A DNA stretch of 64,000 nucleotides from Paraphaeosphaeria minitans (GCA_015832175.1 WJXW01000007.1:1-64000), one strand, 5' to 3'. Positions 45,500 to 60,552 are shown, counted from the stretch's first letter. Numbers and translations: made by a program. The notes: generated by a model from the sequence alone, not told the origin.

Positions 45500-48400
45500 T
45501 AGTTAAAGGGCTTCTGTTTAACAAAGTAAGCTATATAGTAAAGTCTCTAGTATTTAAGACAAGCTAGTATTTCTTCTCTAAAGATCCTGCCTCTTCTCTT
45601 TCTAGCCTCTTCTATCCTATATTAAAAGAAGTCTAGCTCCCTCTTTTAGTAGGCTACTCTAAAAGGCGTGGCTAGTGCCTTCTAATGTAGGTTTACTGTG
45701 TATACAATTAGCACAGTAACTAGGGAGCTAGAGAAAAACTAACTAAGGGTAAATAAATGTTTAGTAGGAGAACCTAACATAGTTCCTACATATATTAAGA
45801 GGAGACCTAGATCTGTCTATAAGCTGGCTAGCCTAGTTAATTAACTAGGTGTTAGAGATAGTAGGCGTTTTCTAGATAATAAAACATAATAGTCACTACT
45901 CTGGGTACCTATTATATAGGCTAGTAAGGAGTTTACATTGTATCTAGCCTAAATAGGCGTTAAAGGCACGTTTTGTAGCAGCCCCCTTACTACACCTTAG
46001 AGTCTTCCTAGTGTAATTAATAAACTTTACACATAGGGTAAATTAGATAGGAAGTAAATTAAGTCTAAGTATATATTATAAGCCTACTTAGATGCTTTAT
46101 ATATCTTCCTTATCTTATTACTATTAAGATAATAATTAATAATACTATAATAGTAGACTAGTTAGTAGGTAGGGTCCTATACGTAGGCTAGCACAGCTAG
46201 CTAAGCATTCTAACTAGCTTTATTAAAGTGTGTATTTAGGACTTACTTACTAAGCACTAGGTATATAGTGCTAGATTTCTAGTCCTAGGCAACCCTGCCA
46301 AATTCTTATATAAGGCTAATTAGACTAGCTAGTAGAGTAAACCTAATAACTACTTAGATATCTAGGATATAGAGGCCTTCTATTAATACGCTAGTCGCAA
46401 TTATGGCGCCTTCTAATTATTATAGGAATAGGTCTAAGCTTATTCCCTTCTTGCCCTCTTTTATTTGGCTGTAGTATCTTAAGTAGTCTAGGCCCTAGGC
46501 CAAGGTATCTACTATTAAAATAAAGTTAATATAGATAAGAACCTTCTTAAATTTTTATAGAGCCTATTGTATATACTCTACTATATCTATTATTATAGTG
46601 CTTGTTAAGAGTAGGACGCTATAGACCTTATATTAGACATTACTATAAAGTGTAGATTCCCTATAAGGATTTATATCTATAGGGAGGCCTAGCAATTAAA
46701 ACGCTTAGTGCTAATTATCTAGAGGTAGGGTTGTAGTAAGTAAAGTTAAAGGGACTTTGTACTATATTAACTAATATAGGTTACAGAGATAAGGGCGGTA
46801 TACTATATTAGGGAGAATAATATAGTGAAATTCGTCTACTACTATTTGCTCTAGTACACCTAATAACTTCTACCTACGTACGTAAGCCTAGAAACTATCG
46901 CTAGCTATATTCTCTAGAGTTATAAGTATAATAGCCGCCTACTTATTGTATAAGCCCTGCTTCCACACTATAGTACGTATACGTAGGGTTGTATAGCGTT
47001 AAAGTATGTCTATATATAAGACTATAAGTGGCACTATTATAAGGCTCTGCCTATAGCCTGGATAGTAGGCTAGTAGTATAAAGAGGAGACTTTTACTAGC
47101 TCTAGTGCTTATAATGTACACTACTACACTTTCGCCTATAAGAATAGCTAATAGGGTGGCCTTCTATATACCTTTAAATTAGGCGTCGCATCTAAAGTTC
47201 TCTTGTAATAGTTATAGGAGATTAATATTACTTCTCTTAGTATTCTACTATTAAGTAGTAGCTATAATGCTCTTATAATAGTTAAAACTTAGCTACGCTT
47301 TTACTAAGCTAAAATAAATAGCGTAATACTATTTCTATAATATCTTAAAGTGTGCCTTTACATTATTAAATAAGTAGGTAAATATTTTTAATATATTAAG
47401 TGTGTATACTACGTAGGCTGTTTTAGGTAGATGCCTAGCCTATATTTCTTATACTTTAGCCTCTACCTTATTTATAATATTATCTACATCCTCTTTAGTA
47501 AGTTCCTAAATAAGCATCTTAGAGCTGGCAAACTAGTAGGCAAAAGTAATTATAAAGTAACATAAGGTGTTAATGTTAATCTCCTACCTAATCTAATAAA
47601 GACTAGCACTCTAGATAGCTAAACTAAAGATATATAATATAGTGTGTTATTTTCCTACTGCGTCTAGCTATAGGAGCACACTTTACGCCTGCTTATAATA
47701 GTGGTTATAAAGGTCTATCCCTATTTATCCTTAGACAACTAGATAGAATAGTTAGACCAGCCAAATGTACTACACTAAGAGACTACCCACCTCCGCTAGG
47801 AGAAATCTATATATAGTCTTTATAGTCTTATCGCAGTTGTACCCTTTATAGTATTATAAAACTACTGCGATAAGACTATTATATAGGAAAATGTTATGTA
47901 TACCTATAGTATAACTATTCTTAAGTTAAACACTAAGCACTTCTGTTCTATAGCTAAGTTAGCTACTAGTAAAGTAAATTAGGTAAAGAAGATACTTTAG
48001 AAATTTCTATACTAAATTATAGTATCGCTGCACCTAGGTGAAGTCACGTAGGTTTATAAGGGGGGTAGTTAAAAAACTTTCTTAACCTACCCCTTTTATT
48101 AGGTTTTTAACGACAAAGTCAGCTCTATACACAAGGTTACTATTATTAGGGCTAAATATAGAAAAGCCTAGTGTGACATTTTTTAGTTCCTCCACTAGAA
48201 GTTCCTATAGAATATTTAGAAGGTCTAAATAAGTAGACATAAAGGTTAGCTAGTATAGGATCTTTAAGGTCTCCTTATACTCGTTCCTAGCCATTATTAT
48301 AAATAAGGCTAGGATTATTCTTATATTACGTATAGTAACTATATTCTTGTTCTAGTGTACAAAGGCATCTAGGTTCTTACTATATTAGAACTTACTAATA

Positions 48401-50050
48401 AACTATACTGTGTTTATAAGCTAGCTTATACTTATAAAATACTCTATAGTAAGGTAGTTATATACCTACGCCTTAAACGTGTTTATAAGATTATAGTTCT
48501 CTGCCTCTATAGACATGTTACTATCTTACTTAGCGATAAGAAGGGAAGCCTTATTAAGTAAAATAGTAGTTTGTATGCTATTTATAGTAGCCTAGGGCTA
48601 GATATTATTTAAATAGATAAAGTTATCCTATAGTTTCTAAAGGCCTATAAAATAGCAGAACTTCTTTATAGCTAATATATTTATTACAAAGTTGTACGCC
48701 TCTTAAAAACCCTTTCTATCATAAGAGAGTGTTAGGAACGCTATAGGTGTTAGTAAGGTAAGTTTAAAATACTTAGTTTAACTAGTTTATTTAATAAGGA
48801 ATAGCTAAAAGCGATAGTAGTGCTCTTTAAATAATATAAATTAAGTTCTAGTATAGTGCTTTTAGACTTCTAGAATGTTATCTATTAAATCTAAGTATTC
48901 TATAATATCCTACTAGGTCTACTCCTAGTAAGGCTGTAAATAAAGTGTTAGTAGCTTCTCTATATTATTAACTAATACGTGGTAGAAGAAGACAAATATC
49001 TTCTAGAGTAGTCCTACGTAGTAGAGGTAAGAGTCCTAGTATAGCTCTAGCGAAGTAAGGGGAACATTAGTCTTGTGTTCTTATATTACTCTTATGTGGG
49101 CGTAGTAGGAGGCTTTATTAGTAACATTCTACTAAGTTCTAGCTATGCTCTTTATAGTTACGTAGAGATAATATAGCTTTAGATCACCTACAGCAGTTAG
49201 TATAGCTATATATTATAAAGCCTCTACCTATGTAGACGTGTTGCTAAACACTTATAGGACACCTATATAAGTAACCTAAGGATTTGTGGAAACAAAGGGT
49301 ATACTAGGTATAGCTACTAACTACTCTTACTTTGCTTTCTTAGCCTATTACAACGCTTCTTAGAGCTAATCTATAAATTTACTACTAGTAGGGGCAGAAA
49401 TAGGTATAAGGACTACGCTAGGTTTAGTTAAGTTTTTAACGCTATTAGTAGTGGCTTTAGAGCTATGCAAGTTTGTAAATAGTTTAACTGCAAATTTATA
49501 AGTAAGATAAAGGTTTTAGAATAGGGGTAGTATAGAGGGGAAAAACTATTAGTAATTTGCGCCCTTTACTTACTTACTATACTAGAGCTGCCTTCTTTCT
49601 TTAGCTATATTTAGAACGTAGAGTTTATATTCCTAGCGTAGGTGTCCTTGTATATTATATTTTACGGAAATCCTAGTAGCAATATAGGTATAGTAATAAC
49701 AGCAATAACTATTAGGGATAACACGTAGGCCAGGGAAGGCTAGTACTAAAGTATTAGAAACTATAAATTCTTTATATTTCTCTTATAGTGGTAGGTAAAG
49801 GTTCCTAAGCTTATTAATATATTCTTAGATAACGCGCCTCTCTTTACTAGTTATCTCTTATCTATGTTCCTTATTAAAATAGGAAAACACCTTACTTAGG
49901 AGTATCACATATTTATGTAGTACATAGGTAATAAAATAATAAGTCTTATTATAGTAAATGTGTTTAGGAGTCTCTATAGTTAGTGGTAGTGTAATTAATT
50001 TTAATCCACGTCTATAGTTAAAATAAGTTAGCTAAACTTTAGTGCTAAGG
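45500..50050 (-). pseudogene. RIP-degraded DUF3505/RecQ-type helicase, family B copy 2
   Basis: Counterpart of the gene at 28,300-32,850 with the same landmarks: zinc-finger context about 49,632-49,702, recombinase-like region about 47,557, Walker A region about 47,080-47,112 and motif VI about 46,280-46,317. It shows the same frame change between the N-terminal part and the core. Limits are copied from copy 1 and approximate. Confidence 0.7.
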
Positions 50051-50399
50051 GGAGATAAGAAACACTAGGTAATATTTATTATCTTAGGTTACATAAATAC
50101 TACATTACACTATAGCCTACTATTCTTTAATCTTGCTAGCTAAGGTGCTTTAGGATAATAGTAGTCTAATTCCCTCCCTTATATAAGACGCATATAAACA
50201 AGTTTATAATTAGAAGCCTATATAGTATTTAGTTCTATAGAGAAGAGGTCCTTTTACTAAGGCATTTCTATGTAGCTTACCTAAGTCTGTGGTGCAATAG
50301 ATATATAAATAAGTAAAAAAGAAAAAATTTTTTTACTTCTTACACTTTGTCTATAGGGACTAAGCGCGCTAAAGTAATAGTAAGGAAGAGTTAGGTAAA

Positions 50400-51500
50400 G
50401 AGAAAGATACTTAAGTAGAGGCCCTAAAAGCGCCTCTAAAACAAAATTGCACGTTAAAAGCGACTAGCTGTTTAGTAGAGAATAGAAATTAAAAGCTAAA
50501 GCGTTAGCTAGTAGATATAATAATAGAAGTTGTGCTATGTATATAATACATAGAGGAGGTAGAGTTATTAGAAGATAATAGAGAAGAGACACGTTACTAT
50601 ATATTTATAAAAAAACTACTAAAAGTGAACGCTACTATTAAAGAAGGGATAATAAGCTAAGTAGTTACTATAGGTGCGGCTAAGTGTCTATGTAATTAGA
50701 AAATAGTGTTATAGGTATAGAGGACAAAGCACACATAGGGCCTATAGTTATTTAAAGAAAAAGTAAAGAGACTACTAGACATAGTTAAATATAAAAAGGG
50801 CAACAGTACTATAGCTAACACTATACTAGAGAGTAGTATAGTATTATCGCAACGCTTTAGTGCTAGTTTTATAGAATATAGTTTTATATAGTTTAAGACT
50901 AAAAGGTTCTATTTACTATATAAGAGCGTAAGATAAGGATAGGTAGTTAGTATTATAAGTAAGATATAGTAGCGCTAGATATAGGCAGCGCTATAGTTAA
51001 AGTTTAAATTGTTAGAGGGCCTAGTACAAAAAAGAAAGATACTATCTAGTAGAAGAGAGAAAGGATACGCGTCTATTATAAAAAAACTTTTATTTACTTA
51101 AGAATTTAGTATAATAAAAGAGAAGAAACTAACTAAGGAAACGCATCCTATAGCGTAGAGAGAATTTAGTTAGTGCTTAGATGTAGGGAGATAATAGTGT
51201 CTACTTAAAGTAAAGTTTAGTATAGGCGTGTTTATAATACTACTAAAGAACTCTATATCTAACACCTATATTAAATAAGACATAATAGTTGCGCAGCTCT
51301 AGTAATAGATAGATATAGTTACGTAATATAATAATACTATCTTTAAAAGCGTAATAGTTATAGCAGAAACGTATAAGGCGTGTATATTAGATCTAGAGCT
51401 ACTAAAGCCTTTACTCCTAGAAATACTTTTAGATAAGAATCTAGCGTATTATAATTTAATTACAGGTTTCTAACTAGTAAGTAGTTAGCGGCTCCTAGGA
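50400..51500 (+). pseudogene. RIP-degraded divergent ORF of family B element, copy 2
   Basis: Counterpart of the plus-strand ORF at 33,200-34,300, with the same order of charged segments and extra stops from further C/T changes. No function is assigned. Confidence 0.45.
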
Positions 51501-51932
51501 GATATTAACAATTTGTATAATAGCTAGGTAACACTTAAGAGGGTTGTATTTACTAATTAGGAGTACTTAAGAAAGGTTTGCGTAATCTATAATTCTACAT
51601 TATACTAATTTTAGTCCTAGTATAGGGTTGAAATTGTTTAGTGGCTTAGTATAACCTATAGATAGTGCGATTCTTTAGGGCTTCTTAATAAAGTTTTCGC
51701 CCTAATAATAATAGTGCTATAAACTTTTATAACTACCCCCTAGTAGTACTGCGAGGAGTCCTTACAGCCCACACGCATAAAGGTTCCCTATATAGGTAAA
51801 AAGGTAGGCTTATAGTTTATAGGTAAAGTCGTATAGTTGTGTAGTTAAAAGTTACAGTTAGGATAGTTAGCTAGAAATTACACTTACTAGATAAATAGGG
51901 GTGTAAGGTTAAGATAGTAAATTATAAATTAA

Positions 51933-52085
51933 TGCGTATAATAGTGCGTTAAAATAGTGTGTTAGTGCGTAGGATAGCGCGTTAAGATAGTATATTAGTG
52001 CGTAGGATAGTGTGTTAAGATAGTGCATTAGTGTACAGGATAGTGCGTTGAGATAGTGCGTTAATGCGTGAGATAGCGCGTTAGT
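51933..52085. repeat. 33-bp tandem repeat near right end of element B copy 2
   Basis: Same unit as at 34,731-34,855, with about one more copy. Confidence 0.75.
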
Positions 52086-52172
52086 GGGCTAGCTGTTTAC
52101 GGACTAGCGCCAGTGTGCACGTACTAGTGCACGGACAATACTAAGTCTAAATCCTTAGTCCTAATAATATTA

Positions 52173-53920
52173 GGACTGCGGACCTAGAGTAGCTTACTCT
52201 AGAGTAGGTCCTCTAGCTTAGTTAACAGTTCTTAGGCTATTAGCTAGAAATAGTGTATAATAATAGGTCTACTATTAAGGTAGAAAATCTTCTTATCCTC
52301 TAACTAGAAGGCGTTGCCTACGTTACTAGTATTTATGCTAATAAACTTACTATAGGCTAGTAGACTAAGTAGCTAGCTTATTAGGCTAAAGGACCCGTCC
52401 ACTAGGAAGCGCTTTCTTAGGTTAAAATAGTAGTTATATTCTACTAAGCCCTACTATTCCTATTGCGCAGGCAGAAGTAGGTGTTTAACACTAATTACCT
52501 AAACGCAGTACACTATCCTAGCTACTAGATATAAATAGTTCTTTGTAGTGCGTAGTTAACGTGTCTCTAAATTAAACCTAAGTATAGTAGTAAAGTAAAT
52601 AAGCCTGCTCTTAAATAGACTGCAGATATAGGTTATTATAATAAACATACTAAGCATCTAGCGCACTAAAATAATGTAGCTAGCTTTATTATTACTATCT
52701 AGGGCCTCCTAGAGTATAGTGGCCAGTAGCTTTTAGTCCTCTTTTTATAGGAATATCTCCCGCGCGTCCTTTATAGGATTAACTTTAACTTAGCGACCTA
52801 TGTAGGCCTTACGTAGGCTCTTATTACTACAGTTACTACTACTACTACTATTACTATTACTACTATTATTAGTGCTACTACCCTTACTACTCTCTATGTT
52901 CTTACTCTTCTTATCTACTTTTTTGGCGGTAATAATACGTAGAACATAGTACATAAATATTATAATATACCTAGTATAGCGCGCCTAGCTCTCTAGGTTC
53001 TATAGTTAGGCTATTAGCTACTAGTAGATCTTATTAGCCTACGCACTCTTTACCTATTATTAGGTTTTATATAGTAGTAAGAACAGCCCTTAGACGCTCT
53101 ACTTTACTAGCTACTTTACAGCCTACACAGCCTTCTATAGCTTAGGCTTATTCTAGCGCAGTAGCTAGATTGCGTAAGTAAGATATACGCAGTTATAGTT
53201 TATAAAGTGCTCTAGCCACTCTATAAACTTCTACTAGCCTGTTTTATCTATCTTTATAACTTCTATATTTATTACCTACTCTTACTACTTTCTTTCCTCC
53301 TACGTTTACGTATACTCTACTAGAATGTCTTCCACCTCTTCTTTATATACCCTAGCGTCTGCTCTATTATCTACTACATTAGGAACACAAACTATAAAGT
53401 ACCACTACTATCCTAAAGCGGGGAAGAAAAACTATATCTTTACCTTCTAGTAGAGCGCATCTAATCCTGTTTTAAACGCTAACCTATAACTATTATAGTA
53501 TAGTTATATCTAGCCCTTATTTCGCGTAAGATAGCTATATACTAGCTACTTACATTAGAAGCTGTCTAATAGCGCTTCTAGAACCTAAATTAGTAGTCTA
53601 CTAGCGTCTAGTAGCGTAACGCTACCTAGTCTTTATCTTTTTAAAAGAGCGTAGCTTTTAATAAATTTCCTTTATTTATTAACTAGTACACTATACTTTT
53701 AACAGAGATATATATTAAAATTTTCTATACTAGCTTTATGCTTACTGCAGTAAAGCACACTATACTCCTTAATAAAATAAATATACTTTTATATATTAGC
53801 TTATGCTAAGTTTTCTCCTACTAGTTACTATTACTACTAAGAGTTCTATTAATATAGTAATATTAGTACTCTATTAGCTAGGCTTAACGCGGAAGCTTAA
53901 GCGTCCTAGTAGAACTCTAT
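52173..53920 (-). pseudogene. RIPed family A helicase, 3'-truncated (N-terminal part)
   Basis: It aligns with 4,359-6,103 of the intact gene, residues 1 to about 581: the zinc-finger, acidic linker and following region, but no helicase core. The start codon is now ATA (at 53,918-53,920) and many Gln/Trp codons are stops. The cut edge is on the telomere-proximal side and abuts element B. Confidence 0.85.
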
Positions 53921-54186
53921 TACAAATTAGTAGTAAAAAGTAATAGCTAAACCCTACGCTACCACTATCCTATTTTGTGAATAAGAGATAGTAGATTAGT
54001 ATAAGAGGTTACATTAAGATAAATTAGAATAAAAAAAAATAGAAATAGCTAGGGAATAGAATTGTTTCTACCCCTAGTCTAACGCGTTTCTAGTATTAAA
54101 TCCTACCTAATTTGTTAACTCTAACCCTAACGCTAAGCCAATCTTAGCGCGTCTATAACTACTAACGCCTCTTTCTCTTGGATAGG
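53921..54186. repeat. 5' flank of truncated family A copy, with telomere-like hexamers
   Basis: It matches 6,104-6,370. The three telomere-like hexamers are unchanged at 54,119-54,136. The next unit begins directly after TAGG at 54,183-54,186. Confidence 0.8.
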
Positions 54187-57100
54187 TTCTTCCTATCCTA
54201 ACAGGCCCACCTACTCCACCTCTCCCTTACACTCACGAATAGGTTTCCTATCCTACCTTTTCTATACACTTATAAACGGGTTTCCTATTCTACCTTAAGA
54301 TTTTTCCCTACTTTAACTCCTTTTAACTTATATTAGTATACTTCTTATCTACTTATAATATTATATCTCTTTTCTAAAAAAGTCTTAACTTTTCTCTACT
54401 ATATAAAGTTTTATAATAAGAAGCTTATTCTTCTCTCCTTACTAAGTTTGTTTTATAGTATAACTAATAACTTTAAATAACATTTAATAAGTCCATCCTA
54501 TATTACTCTATATAACTTTATTTTACTTTATATAGCTTTATACCACTTTATATAACTTTATATAACATTTAATAACGTTAACTTACATCCCTTTATAAAA
54601 AGTTATGTTACTTTATATTACTTTTTAAATATTTAATAACTTCACCTTACATCCCTTTATAGAAAGTTATATCACTTTATATTACTTTATATAACTTAAC
54701 ACTACTTTATAAAACTTTATAAAATATTTAACAACTGTACGTTATACTATTTTATAGAAAGTTATATAATATTATATAGCTTTATATTACTTTATTACAA
54801 TTTATATCACTTTATATAACTTTATTAAATATCTAATAACTTTACTATATATCACTTTATATAGCTTTATATCACTTTATATAGCTTTATATTACTTTAT
54901 ATAGCTTTATAGTAATTTATATCACTTTATATAACTTAATACAATCTTATATAACTTTACTTTATCTTACTTTATATAGCTTTATATTACTTTATAATAA
55001 TTTATATCCCTTTATATAACTTAATACAACCTTATATAACTTTATAAAATATTTAATAACTTTACTACATATTACTTTATATAGTTTTATATCCCTTTAT
55101 AATAATTTATATCCTTTTATATAACTTAACACAACCTTATATAACTATATAGAATAGTTAATAACTTTACCTTATATTACTTTTTAAAAAGTTATATTAC
55201 TTTATATTTTTTATAACTTTAGAAATATATATTTTCCCTTTAATAAAAAATAACCCTTTAGTTTTTTTTTTTAATTTTATAATAACTAGAAATTATTTAT
55301 TATCTACTACATAGTTTAGTAATTTAGTTTTATTATTTATAAGTCCTACTTCTACTTATAAATACTACTACTTTAATAATTTCTTTTATATTCTCTTTTT
55401 AATAGAAATATAAATTATTAATATAAAATTAAATTTAGTTTCACTCTAGTAGTTATATAATACTATTAGTATAAACTATTTAAAGTAAAACTTATAATTA
55501 CTAAATAATTAAAAATTATTATAAGTATATAAAAAAGTATACTACTATTTAATAACTAGTGGTAAAGTTTATAAAAAAGTAGAAATATAGTTTAATTATA
55601 ATTTTATTAAATTCTAATAAGTTATAAGATAGTATTAATACTAGTACTTAGGTTTTTAGAAATTTACTTATTTTATACAATTCCTAAACTCTTCTAGAAG
55701 ACTCTAGTTTCTATTTTTTCTATAATTTCTAAAACTTACATCCTATTATACTAATATATAGTAAAGTAAAATAAAATCTATAATAGATAGGCTAACTCTA
55801 CTATAATATATACAAAGTAAGATTAGGTAAAAAATAGAAGTAAAGTACTATATTCTAGGCCTAATTCTTCTCTTTAAGTTTTATAATAACTCTTATAGCT
55901 ACTACTATTATATTACTAAGAAATTTGCCCTAGATACGTTTATAATAGCGCTGTCTAAGCCATATCTAGTACGCCTAGCACGAAACCTCGCACTTACTCT
56001 AGAACCTACACTACTAAATAATCTTAAGCCTATCTACAATCCCTATTACTACCCTAGCTATAGGAATTATAATGTTTAGTTACTAGTATAAGTTCGCAAC
56101 GTCCTACCCTATTATACACTACTTCTAGCTTACCTAGCACTTTTAATAGCTATAGTAGTTCTTAGCGTTGCGCACCCCTTACTAGAACTTATCTATATCT
56201 CTTCCTATTATTATAGGCTGCGTTGTGTATAGTATTATTCTGTGCTCTTACTAGCCTACCTACCCTAGCACCTAGTATATCGCACACCTAGCCTATAGCT
56301 TATTTATACTTACCTCTACTTTTTACCACTTACTCGCTGTAAGCAACTAGGCCTACTACTACTTAATCTAGCCCTTACTACATTAATCGCACCTAGCTAA
56401 GTCTATATTACTATACACTACCTACTGCCTATCTATATACTTACTTATCTTTCTACGCTAGCAGCCTTTACTCTTAATAAATATGCCTATTACGTATACG
56501 TTTACTAACGCTCTACCCTTTTAGATTCACCTCTCTACCTTACCTAGCTTAATAATAATAACTAAGTCCGCCACCTTACCGCTACGCCCTATACACCTAC
56601 TCTCCTAGCAGTAGTTAATTATGCTCTATAGCATACCTACGTGTAAAATAAACATAATACTAGGAAAGTTAACCCTAGTACTAAGTACTAATATTACTAT
56701 AATAAGCCTACCTTTATCTAGCTAGCTAGTAAGAATTTTAGTTTAATCTAACTTACTAGCGTAGTAGTGCTTATAGCCTAGCGCCCCTACTAGCACTTTA
56801 TATACAGTCCTGCTATAGTAGTAGATAACGCCTTTCTAGCCACCTTACAGCTGTTCCTACTACTATTAATATATAGCTAGTACTACCTCTATAGCCTTAC
56901 CTTACCCACACTATAACATGTAATACTAGATGTTAGGCCGCACTATGCTAGCCTAGATATAGGTAGTAGTTTAAATTAATATGCTTCTACCTAACACCCC
57001 CTCTAGTATAGGCGGTAGCGTTACTATTAGTAGTATAATTAGGTATATAAGTATATATAGATTCTGTAGCTTCGCTAGCTTTAGCCACTAATAGCTAGAG

Positions 57101-60100
57101 GTAATAATAAGATAGTACTTATTAATTACTACCTACTATAGCTACTTCTTATCCTTTAGCGAGCTAGTATACTTTAGGAACCCTACGCCGCCAGTAACAT
57201 TAGTACTAACTAGTATAATAGAGGCCAGATTCGTCTTATAGTTAACTTATTCCACGCAGTTAATACCGTGTACGTAGATACATATTACTAGGTCCTTTAT
57301 TAGCGCGTAGAATAGCACTATAACTATAGTTACGCTAGTATAGTTAAGGTAGGCTAGCACTATAAATAGTAGACTCTTACTTCTACCTATAGGGAGTACG
57401 ACTACTAGCGGTGTCTAACTATTTACTATAGTAAATATAGCCTATTCCTACTTATTTAACTTAAATAATATAGTAGCCTAGCCAAGTGCCTACTATATTA
57501 CTCTAGATATCGCACTTATAGTAACACCCCCTAGTTTAGTTTTCTTCTATAGTATAACTATAGTAAAATTATCTCTCCCTTTATTTTAACTGTCTTCTTT
57601 TTCTTCCTATTACTACTTCCTGGCTACACTAGGTTATATCTTATACCTATTTATATCTAGAAACTTGTGCCAGCGCTAACTAAGTAGCTAGAAGGTCTTA
57701 ATTAAACGTATACTAAGATACTTTATAATATTAATAGGCACGCTATAGTTAGCTAGACTAATTTTAGTTATCTACGCGCTCTGCAGCTCTAATAGGCTCT
57801 TACTATCCTTATTAACCTTAGGCTCTTTAATCTTACCTACCTTATCTTAGTAACCCTGCCTAAACACATCCCTAACTACCTCTTACCTAATCTCTACTGC
57901 TATGTGTTAGTAGTTAAGCGTGTTTAGTGCCACTCTTAGGTACTTACCTATCTCGCGCTTTAGCACCTATATTAGGTGATCTGTGTACTATAGACCCTAC
58001 TTATTGGCCTATAAGTAGTTAGTGAAGCTGCCGCCCAGCACCTCTATAGTTAGGTACTCTTTAAACAGCTATATATATACTAGATACATAATAAGCACCT
58101 ATAAGAGCCGCAAGGGTAGAAACCTTAGGATAACTTTAGGCTTATTAAACTATAACTGCAACTTATAGTAATAGACTACTATTATAATCTATCTATCTAT
58201 TATAAAGAGGTTACGGTCCTGTAGTGCTCTATTACAGAACTGTATTAATATAATCTTAGTGCCCTAATCTAGTATTCCTTTATTAATATAGAGATTAGTA
58301 AGCTCTAGCTCTTTAAAGCGCTTAACACTACGTAGGTATAGCTTTATACGTATAATATTCTAAGTTTTATCTCTAGAGCGGAGCTTCTAACCCTACTTAT
58401 CCTATATTATCTATTTAAGTATTTATCGCAAGCCATTCTCTAGGCTGTTATTCCTATACGTAATAAAGGACATACTGCGTTGTGTGTACGCGATATCGTT
58501 CTAAATTAGGTTAAGCTAGATTAGGAAACGCTAACTAGAACTATAAACTTAGAGCAGCTTACTCTAGAGTAGGTCCTTTAGCTTAGTTAATAGTTCTTAG
58601 GCTATTAGCTAGAAATAGTATATAATAATAGGTTTACTATTAAGGTAGAAAATCTTCTTATCCTTTAACTAGAAGGCGTTACCTACGTTACTAGTATGTA
58701 TGCTAATAAACTTGCTATAGGCTAGTAGACTAAGCAGCTGGCTTATTAGGCTAAAGGACCTATCTGCTAGAAAGCGCTTTCTTAGGTTAAGATAGTAGTT
58801 ACGTTCTACTAAGCCCTACTATTCCTATTACGTAGGCGAAAGTAGGTGTTTAATACTAATTACCTAAACGCAGTATACTATTCTAGCCACTAGATATAAA
58901 TAGTTCTTTATAGTGTATAGTTAACGTGTTTCTAAATTAAACCTAAGCATAGTAGTAAAGTGAACAAGCCTACTCTTAAATAGACTATAGATATAGGTTA
59001 TTATAATAAACGTACTAAGTATCTAGCGCACTAGGACAATGTAGCTAGCTTTATTATTACTATCTAGGGCCTTCTAGAGCATAGTAGCTAATAGCTTTTA
59101 GTCCTCTTTCTATAGGAATATCTCCCACGCATCCTTTATAGGATTAACTTTAACTTAGCGACCTATGTGGGCCTTAGGTAGGCTCTTATTACTGTAGTCG
59201 CTACTACTACTACTATTACTATTACTACTATTATTAGTGCTACTACCCTTACTACTCTCTATGTCCTTACTCTCCTTATCTACTTCTTTAGTAGTAATAA
59301 TACGTAGGATATAGCACATAAATATTATAATATACCTAGTATAGCGCGCCTAGCTCTCTAGATTCTGTAGTTAGGCTATTAGCTACTAGTAGATCTTGTT
59401 AGCCTACGCACTCTTTACCTATTATTAGGTCTTATATAGTAGCGAGGATAGCCCTTAGACGCTCTACTTTACTAGCTACTCTATAGCCTACGTAGTCTTT
59501 TATAGCTTAGGCTTATCCTAGCGTAGTAGCTAGATCGCGTGGGTAAGGTATACGTAGTTATAGTTTATAAAGTGCTCTAGCTACTCTATAAACTTCTACT
59601 AGCCTATCTTATCTATCTTTGTAACTTCTATATCTATTACCTACTTTTACTACTTTCTCTCCTCCTACGTTTACGTATACTTTACTAGAATGTCTTTTAC
59701 CTCTTCTTTATATACCCTAGCGTCTACTCTACTATCCACTATATTAGGGACGTAAACTACAAAGTACCACTGCTGTCCTAAAGTAGGGAAGAAAAACTAT
59801 ATCTTTACCTTCTAGTAGAGCGTATCTAATTCTATCTTAAACGCTAACCTATAACTATTATAGTGTAGTTATATCTAGCCCTTATTTCGCGTAAAATAGC
59901 TACATACTAGCTACTTATATTAGAAACTGTCTAACAGCGCTTCTAGAATCTAGATTAGTAGTCTACTAGCGTCTAGTAGTGTAACGCTGCCTAGCCCTTA
60001 TCTTCTTAAAAGAGCGCAGCTTTTAATAAATTTCCTCTATTTATTAACTAGTACACTATACTTTTAATAGAGATATATATTAAGATTTTCTATACTAGCT

Positions 60101-60552
60101 TTATGCTCGCTATAGTAAAGCACGCTATACTCCTTAATAAAATAAATATACTTTTGTATATTAGCTTACGCTAAGTTTTCTCCTACTAGTTACTGTTACT
60201 ACTAAGAGTTCTATTAATATAGTAATATTAGTACTCTATTAGCTAGGCTTAACGTAGAAGCTTAAGCGTCCTAGTAGAACTCTATTACAAATTAGTAGTA
60301 AAAAGTAATAGCTAAACCCTGCGCCACTACTATCCTATTTTATAAATAAGAGATAGTAGACTAGTATAAGAGGTTATATTAAGATAAATTAGAATAAGAA
60401 AGAAATAGAAATAGCTAGGGAATAAGATTGTTTCTGCCCCTAGTCTAACGCGTTTCTAGTATTAAATCCTACCTAATTTGTTAACTCTAACCCTAACGCT
60501 AAGCCAATCTTAGCGCGTCTATAACCACTAACGCCTCTTCCTCTTAAATAGG
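54187..60552. repeat. Full-length RIPed family A helicase unit
   Basis: It aligns with 121-6,370, including most of the telomere-adjacent spacer missing from copy 2. The AT-rich flank (about 54,240-55,860) is about 110 bp longer through extra copies of the short AT-rich repeat. The telomere-like hexamers are intact at 60,485-60,502. Confidence 0.9.
55861..60285 (-). pseudogene. RIPed full-length family A helicase
   Basis: Minus-strand relative of the intact genes: 4,425 bp against 4,422 bp. The 3 extra bases come from one more codon in the Ser/Asp repeat of the acidic linker (about 59,200-59,245). Otherwise the alignment I followed shows no frameshift, only C-to-T and G-to-A changes that turn CAG/CAA/TGG codons into stops, remove the ATG and alter the helicase motifs. 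It cannot encode the helicase now. Confidence 0.9.

Larger units (their letters stand above)
44728..52173. mobile_element. Family B helicase element, copy 2 (RIPed)
   Basis: It matches 27,526-34,937 over its whole length, at a constant offset of 17,202 until the right-end repeats, where it gains 34 bp. Differences are nearly all C/T or G/A. Its right end is joined directly to a truncated family A helicase copy at 52,173. Confidence 0.8.
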
